From NS-12 sp045403215 (GTDB taxonomy: Bacteria > Nitrospirota > Nitrospiria > Nitrospirales > NS-4), in assembly GCA_045403215.1 (NCBI GenBank), contig JAXIOW010000056.1:1-7055 (forward strand): DNA of 7,055 bases, in the 5' to 3' direction. The notes under the pieces were generated by a model. That model made no database searches. It saw nothing but the letters and a program-made list of their open reading frames with translations, and had not been told where the DNA came from. Made by a program: the position numbers and the translations under genes. Shown here piece by piece: positions 6,876-7,055 of the stretch (its first letter is position 1; each line of letters starts with the position of its first letter).

Positions 6876-6918
6876 AAAAAGGGCGGCAGACTCCCACAGT
6901 CTGCCGCCCCTCTATCTT
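6876..6918. terminator. Convergent (bidirectional) intrinsic terminator after mutS
   Basis: GGGCGGCAGACT (6881-6892) and AGTCTGCCGCCC (6898-6909) form a perfect 12-bp GC-rich stem with a 5-nt loop. On the + strand the stem is followed by only a moderately T-rich tail (6910-6918). On the - strand it is followed directly by TTTTTGTTTC (complement of 6871-6880), an excellent U-tract. It therefore lies between two converging genes and should stop the minus-strand transcript more efficiently than the mutS transcript. Confidence 0.88.
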
Positions 6919-6941
6919 AGCTGTCTGTCGTTACTTACTAC

Positions 6942-7055
6942 TTACTTCGCTGGCGCAGGTGCCGCCGCCGGAGCAGGGTCAGCCGGAGGACCGGCCACGC
7001 AGCCCACGTGATCCTTGAACACAACGTGCTTCCCGTACTTGGTGCTGCCACCGGG
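6942..7055 (-). CDS. C-terminal fragment of an unidentified protein with Ala/Pro-rich tail
   Basis: Reading the minus strand from the window edge gives 37 residues in an open frame ending at TAA (complement of 6942-6944). The visible part begins PGGSTKYGKHVVFKDHVGCV and ends in a low-complexity Ala/Pro tail closing with Lys. Support that it is real: it ends just before a terminator whose U-tract faces this strand, and the sequence shifts from a mixed, folded-looking segment to a typical low-complexity tail. One cysteine (residue 19 of the fragment) and two histidines are present, but there is no CxxCH haem motif in the visible part. I do not recognise the family. A secreted or periplasmic protein is possible from the Ala/Pro tail, but the N terminus is outside the window. 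Confidence 0.65.
   Translation of the reverse strand, partial: PGGSTKYGKHVVFKDHVGCVAGPPADPAPAAAPAPAK

Noticed and set aside
5882..6877. A 331-codon minus-strand frame opposite the MutS ATPase domain, ending near the terminator
   Set aside because: It is entirely complementary to conserved MutS sequence, has no family motif, and its apparent start next to the hairpin is coincidental.

Overview
This window is a GC-rich bacterial chromosome segment made of densely packed housekeeping genes. All but one are on the + strand. The order pdxJ, nnr (fused NnrE/NnrD), tsaE, a HIT-family Ap4A-type hydrolase/phosphorylase, a LapA-like membrane protein and mutS resembles what I recall of Nitrospirota (Nitrospira-like) chromosomes. 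That assignment rests on gene order and protein character, not on a search, so it is tentative. I see no transposase, phage gene, CRISPR array, tRNA or rRNA.

Layout: positions 1-302 hold the 3' part of a small multi-pass membrane protein (DUF3147/GlpM-like). An 80-bp gap follows with a convincing sigma70-type promoter (316-344, extended -10) and a strong Shine-Dalgarno ahead of the GTG start of pdxJ (383-1096). Positions 1097-1280 are a 184-bp non-coding spacer rich in inverted repeats. It sits where, as I recall, acpS often lies between pdxJ and nnr, and it is the least explained part of the window. From 1281 the genes are nearly gapless: nnr (1281-2852), tsaE (2849-3382) and the HIT gene (3379-3921) are joined by 4-base ATGA overlaps. 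The LapA-like gene (3928-4266) follows after 6 bases, and mutS (about 4256-6871) begins inside the end of that gene. A 12-bp perfect hairpin (6881-6909) closes the operon. It also serves a convergent minus-strand gene, of which only the last 37 codons (6942-7055) are visible.

Functionally the operon is a mixed housekeeping set: vitamin B6 synthesis (PdxJ), repair of damaged NAD(P)H (Nnr), tRNA t6A modification (TsaE), dinucleotide polyphosphate turnover (HIT protein), an envelope protein (LapA-like) and DNA mismatch repair (MutS). The overlaps argue that nnr to mutS is one transcript with coupled translation. I found no evidence for a new defence or biosynthetic system. The items most worth a second look are the structured spacer at 1097-1280, the asymmetric convergent terminator and the unidentified minus-strand protein at the right edge.
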